In this document: piece by piece, positions 62,726 through 64,000 of the stretch
How the letters are laid out: each line of letters opens with the position of its first letter
How positions within the stretch are numbered: position 1 is the stretch's first letter
Origin: Chitinophagaceae bacterium
GTDB taxonomy: Bacteria; Bacteroidota; Bacteroidia; Chitinophagales; Chitinophagaceae
Length of the DNA stretch: 64,000 bases
Assembly (NCBI GenBank): GCA_016721725.1
Contig: JADKHN010000001.1
Location: forward strand, 1,426,001-1,490,000
Reading direction: 5' to 3'
Notes under the pieces: generated by a model
The model's input: only the letters and a program-made list of their open reading frames with translations
Told to the model about the DNA's origin: nothing
The model's database searches: none
Program-made: the position numbers and the translations under genes

Positions 62726-62854
62726 TTAACGCAGGTAGTTCTTTCCGCAACGGGCCTTTCCATTGGCGGCTTGTTCAACGGTGATACCCCTGGCACAGGA
62801 AACAAAAAATAATACGGCTGAAATGACGACTAAGGTCAGCAAAATCCTTCTCAT
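62726..62854 (-). CDS. Small lipoprotein, 42 residues
   Basis: A short gene: MRRILLTLVVISAVLFFVSC is a lipoprotein signal (C20), followed by a 22-residue tail (about ARGITVEQAANGKARC...) that ends in GKNYLR. Mature protein has the lipidated Cys plus C36. The clear signal-plus-lipobox and complete start and stop support it as a real gene. Function is unknown. It lies between tatA and rplS on the same strand, 71 bp upstream of the tatA start. Confidence 0.7.
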   Translation of the reverse strand: MRRILLTLVVISAVLFFVSCARGITVEQAANGKARCGKNYLR

Positions 62855-62981
62855 GGTTAAGGTTTTAACGAGTTTAAAACGGTAAAGCAAAGTGTTCAAT
62901 TCAGGGGTTAAGATTCTTCCAGAGGATGGGAGGATTTGTGCGTTGAATATTTAACAATTTCTGTGCCAAACCGGTTAATTC

Positions 62982-63009
62982 AAAAAAAATGTCCCGAAAT
63001 TCGGGACAT
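62982..63009 (-). terminator. Terminator of rplS
   Basis: Stem ATGTCCCG/CGGGACAT (62989-62996 with 63002-63009), 5-nt loop, followed on the minus strand by eight T. It lies 22 bp past the rplS stop. Confidence 0.9.
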
Positions 63010-63031
63010 ATATAAGATAATTTTAAAATTA

Positions 63032-63403
63032 TTATGCTTTTTTAGCAACGGCCATACGTTTTTCACGGATACGGGCGCTTTTTCCGCTACGGTCACGCAG
63101 GTAATACAGTTTGGCGCGGCTCACCTTACCCACTTTATTGAGGATGATGCTCTCGATATTGGGGGAGTAAATGGGGAACAAACGTTCAACACCCACGCCA
63201 TCACTCATTTTACGTACTGTAAATGAAGCGGTTGCACCAGTACCCTGGCGTTTGATCACATCGCCCTTGAAGCTCTGGATACGCTCTTTATTTCCTTCCT
63301 GGATCTTATAATTGACGGTGATGTTGTCACCGGCCTTGAATACGGGGAGAGCGGCTTTGGCTTTAGTGGCCAGTTGCTCATGAACAAATGCTACTGCGTT
63401 CAT
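63032..63403 (-). CDS. rplS: 50S ribosomal protein L19
   Basis: 123-residue L19, located at the 30S-50S interface. Family features: FKAGDNITVNYKIQEGNKERIQSFKGDVI, TVRKMSDGVGVERLFPIYSPNIESI and KLYYLRDRSGKSARIREK. Length is typical. Monocistronic here, with its own -7 element (TACCTTTG) and terminator, not in the usual rpsP-rimM-trmD-rplS operon. Confidence 0.96.
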   Translation of the reverse strand: MNAVAFVHEQLATKAKAALPVFKAGDNITVNYKIQEGNKERIQSFKGDVIKRQGTGATASFTVRKMSDGVGVERLFPIYSPNIESIILNKVGKVSRAKLYYLRDRSGKSARIREKRMAVAKKA

Positions 63404-63425
63404 AATGGTTGTTTTTAACGGACGG

Positions 63426-63433
63426 CAAAGGTA
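63426..63433 (-). promoter_or_regulatory. Predicted -7 element for rplS
   Basis: Minus-strand TACCTTTG, an exact TAnnTTTG match, 22 bp before the rplS ATG. The -33 zone just upstream is occupied by the heptamer repeat at 63440-63467. Confidence 0.6.
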
Positions 63434-63439
63434 GGGGAA

Positions 63440-63467
63440 AGTTTTCAGTTTTCAGTTCGCCGTACGC
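63440..63467. repeat. Degenerate heptamer repeat in the rplS promoter
   Basis: Heptads AGTTTTC, AGTTTTC, AGTTCGC, CGTACGC in register (other strand GAAAACT). The block starts 6 bp upstream of the rplS -7 element. Confidence 0.65.
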
Positions 63468-63572
63468 AGTTTTTTTGAGGCCCCGCTAATTCTACCTGAT
63501 GGATTAGGCTTCTGTGGCTATAATACCTTGAAAATACCTTCAAAATCATCCTTATTTCGAACTACTTCTGAT

Positions 63573-63601
63573 AAAAAAACCGGTTGTTTTGAACAACCGG
63601 T
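63573..63601 (-). terminator. Terminator of rny
   Basis: Perfect 10-bp stem ACCGGTTGTT/AACAACCGGT (63579-63588 with 63592-63601), 3-nt loop, seven T on the minus strand. Confidence 0.92.
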
Positions 63602-63625
63602 CATAGAATGATCTTTCGTATTTAA

Positions 63626-63650
63626 CTTCCAACCTCCAACCTCCAACCTC
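63626..63650. repeat. Heptamer repeat (CCTCCAA) overlapping the rny stop codon
   Basis: CTTCCAA, CCTCCAA, CCTCCAA, CCTC. The last C is the first base of the minus-strand stop (TAG, 63650-63652). It is the same unit and the same placement as the 11-copy array at 4632-4712. Confidence 0.9.
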
Positions 63651-64000
63651 TATCTGGCTACGTTCACCGAACGTTTTTCCCGGATCACCGTCACTTTGAT
63701 CTGTCCAGGGAAGGTCATTTCGGTCTGGATCTTCTGGGCGATCTCAAAACTCAACCTGTCGCTGTCGCCATCGGTCACTTTATCCGCTTCAACGATCACA
63801 CGTAATTCCCGACCGGCCTGGATGGCATAGGCTTTTTCTACACCGGTATAGGCCATGGCCAGGTTCTCCAGGTCCTTGATCCGCTGGATATACTGCTGCA
63901 TGATCTCGCGGCGTGCTCCCGGCCTGGCTCCGCTGATGGCGTCACAGGCCTGTATGATGGGGGAGATCACGTATTGCATCTCCATTTCATCGTGGTGGGC
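63650..64000 (-). CDS. rny: Ribonuclease Y, C-terminal fragment (runs off the window)
   Basis: The last 116 codons of an RNase Y-like gene that continues past 64000. The visible start of the fragment, A-HHDE-MEMQY, is the end of the HD-domain metal motif. It is followed by the conserved tail RELRVIVEADKVTD and FPGQIKVTVIREKRSV. RNase Y is a membrane-anchored endonuclease that starts mRNA decay. An internal ATG at 63985 is not the real start. It ends TAG next to a heptamer repeat and a terminator. Confidence 0.9.
   Translation of the reverse strand, partial: AHHDEMEMQYVISPIIQACDAISGARPGARREIMQQYIQRIKDLENLAMAYTGVEKAYAIQAGRELRVIVEADKVTDGDSDRLSFEIAQKIQTEMTFPGQIKVTVIREKRSVNVAR

Noticed and set aside
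62945..62965. TTAACAATTTC near the rplS terminator as another Pho box
   Set aside because: No second half-site at 11 bp; taken as background for the motif.

Overview
The window reads as a chromosome segment of a Bacteroidota bacterium, most likely the family Chitinophagaceae. Supporting signs are promoters with the Bacteroidota -7 element TAnnTTTG, several secreted proteins ending in type IX secretion (T9SS) sorting domains, a long atpB with a signal peptide, a tandem clpP-clpP-clpX locus, SusC-like TonB receptor architecture and almost no Shine-Dalgarno sequences. The family-level call is inference. No tRNA, rRNA, CRISPR array, prophage or insertion sequence was recognised.

Layout. 0-2.7 kb: atpB-atpE-atpF-atpH on the minus strand; atpA stands alone about 39 kb away on the plus strand (41.6 kb). 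2.7-6.9 kb: an ABC exporter and a secreted protein with a caspase-like His/Cys dyad whose start lies across a frame break. 7.0-20.4 kb: a phosphate-acquisition region with a PhoB-like regulator, PhoR-like kinase, PAP2 phosphatase homologue, LURP-like protein, TonB receptor plus beta-helix lipoprotein, 5'-nucleotidase, phosphate-selective porin, DUF47 protein and PiT permease. Four intergenic sites here carry TTAACA-like half-sites spaced exactly 11 bp, as expected for PhoB/PhoP boxes. 20.5-24.5 kb: galE, a lone transketolase C-subunit, and a sigma/putative anti-sigma/Spy-like module. 24.5-41.3 kb: three very large T9SS cargo proteins, one an M36 metallopeptidase. 41.6-47.1 kb: atpA, then a minus-strand cassette of a MauG-like di-heme peroxidase, a lipoprotein resembling a copper amine oxidase without copper ligands, and a beta-propeller-like lipoprotein. 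47.3-53.4 kb: a giant SdrD-repeat T9SS protein split by a frameshift. 53.6-56.3 kb: clpP1-clpP2-clpX, with clpX interrupted by an in-frame TAG. 56.6-64 kb: purA, an acidic small protein, pabB, a lytic transglycosylase, gatA, tatA, a 42-residue lipoprotein, rplS and the 3' end of rny.

The phosphate region forms a coherent unit: a sensor pair, outer-membrane uptake (TonB receptor, porin), surface or periplasmic phosphate release, and inner-membrane import (PiT with DUF47). The predicted Pho boxes tie the pieces to the regulator encoded among them.

Three genes carry lesions that are each repaired by one base: a poly-A tract at 6905-6911, a TTTT tract at 49013-49016, and TAG at 55926-55928. Assembly or sequencing error is a serious alternative to real biology for all three. 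A family of heptamer tandem repeats (consensus AACYKMM) occurs five times, always against a stop codon, a start codon or a promoter.
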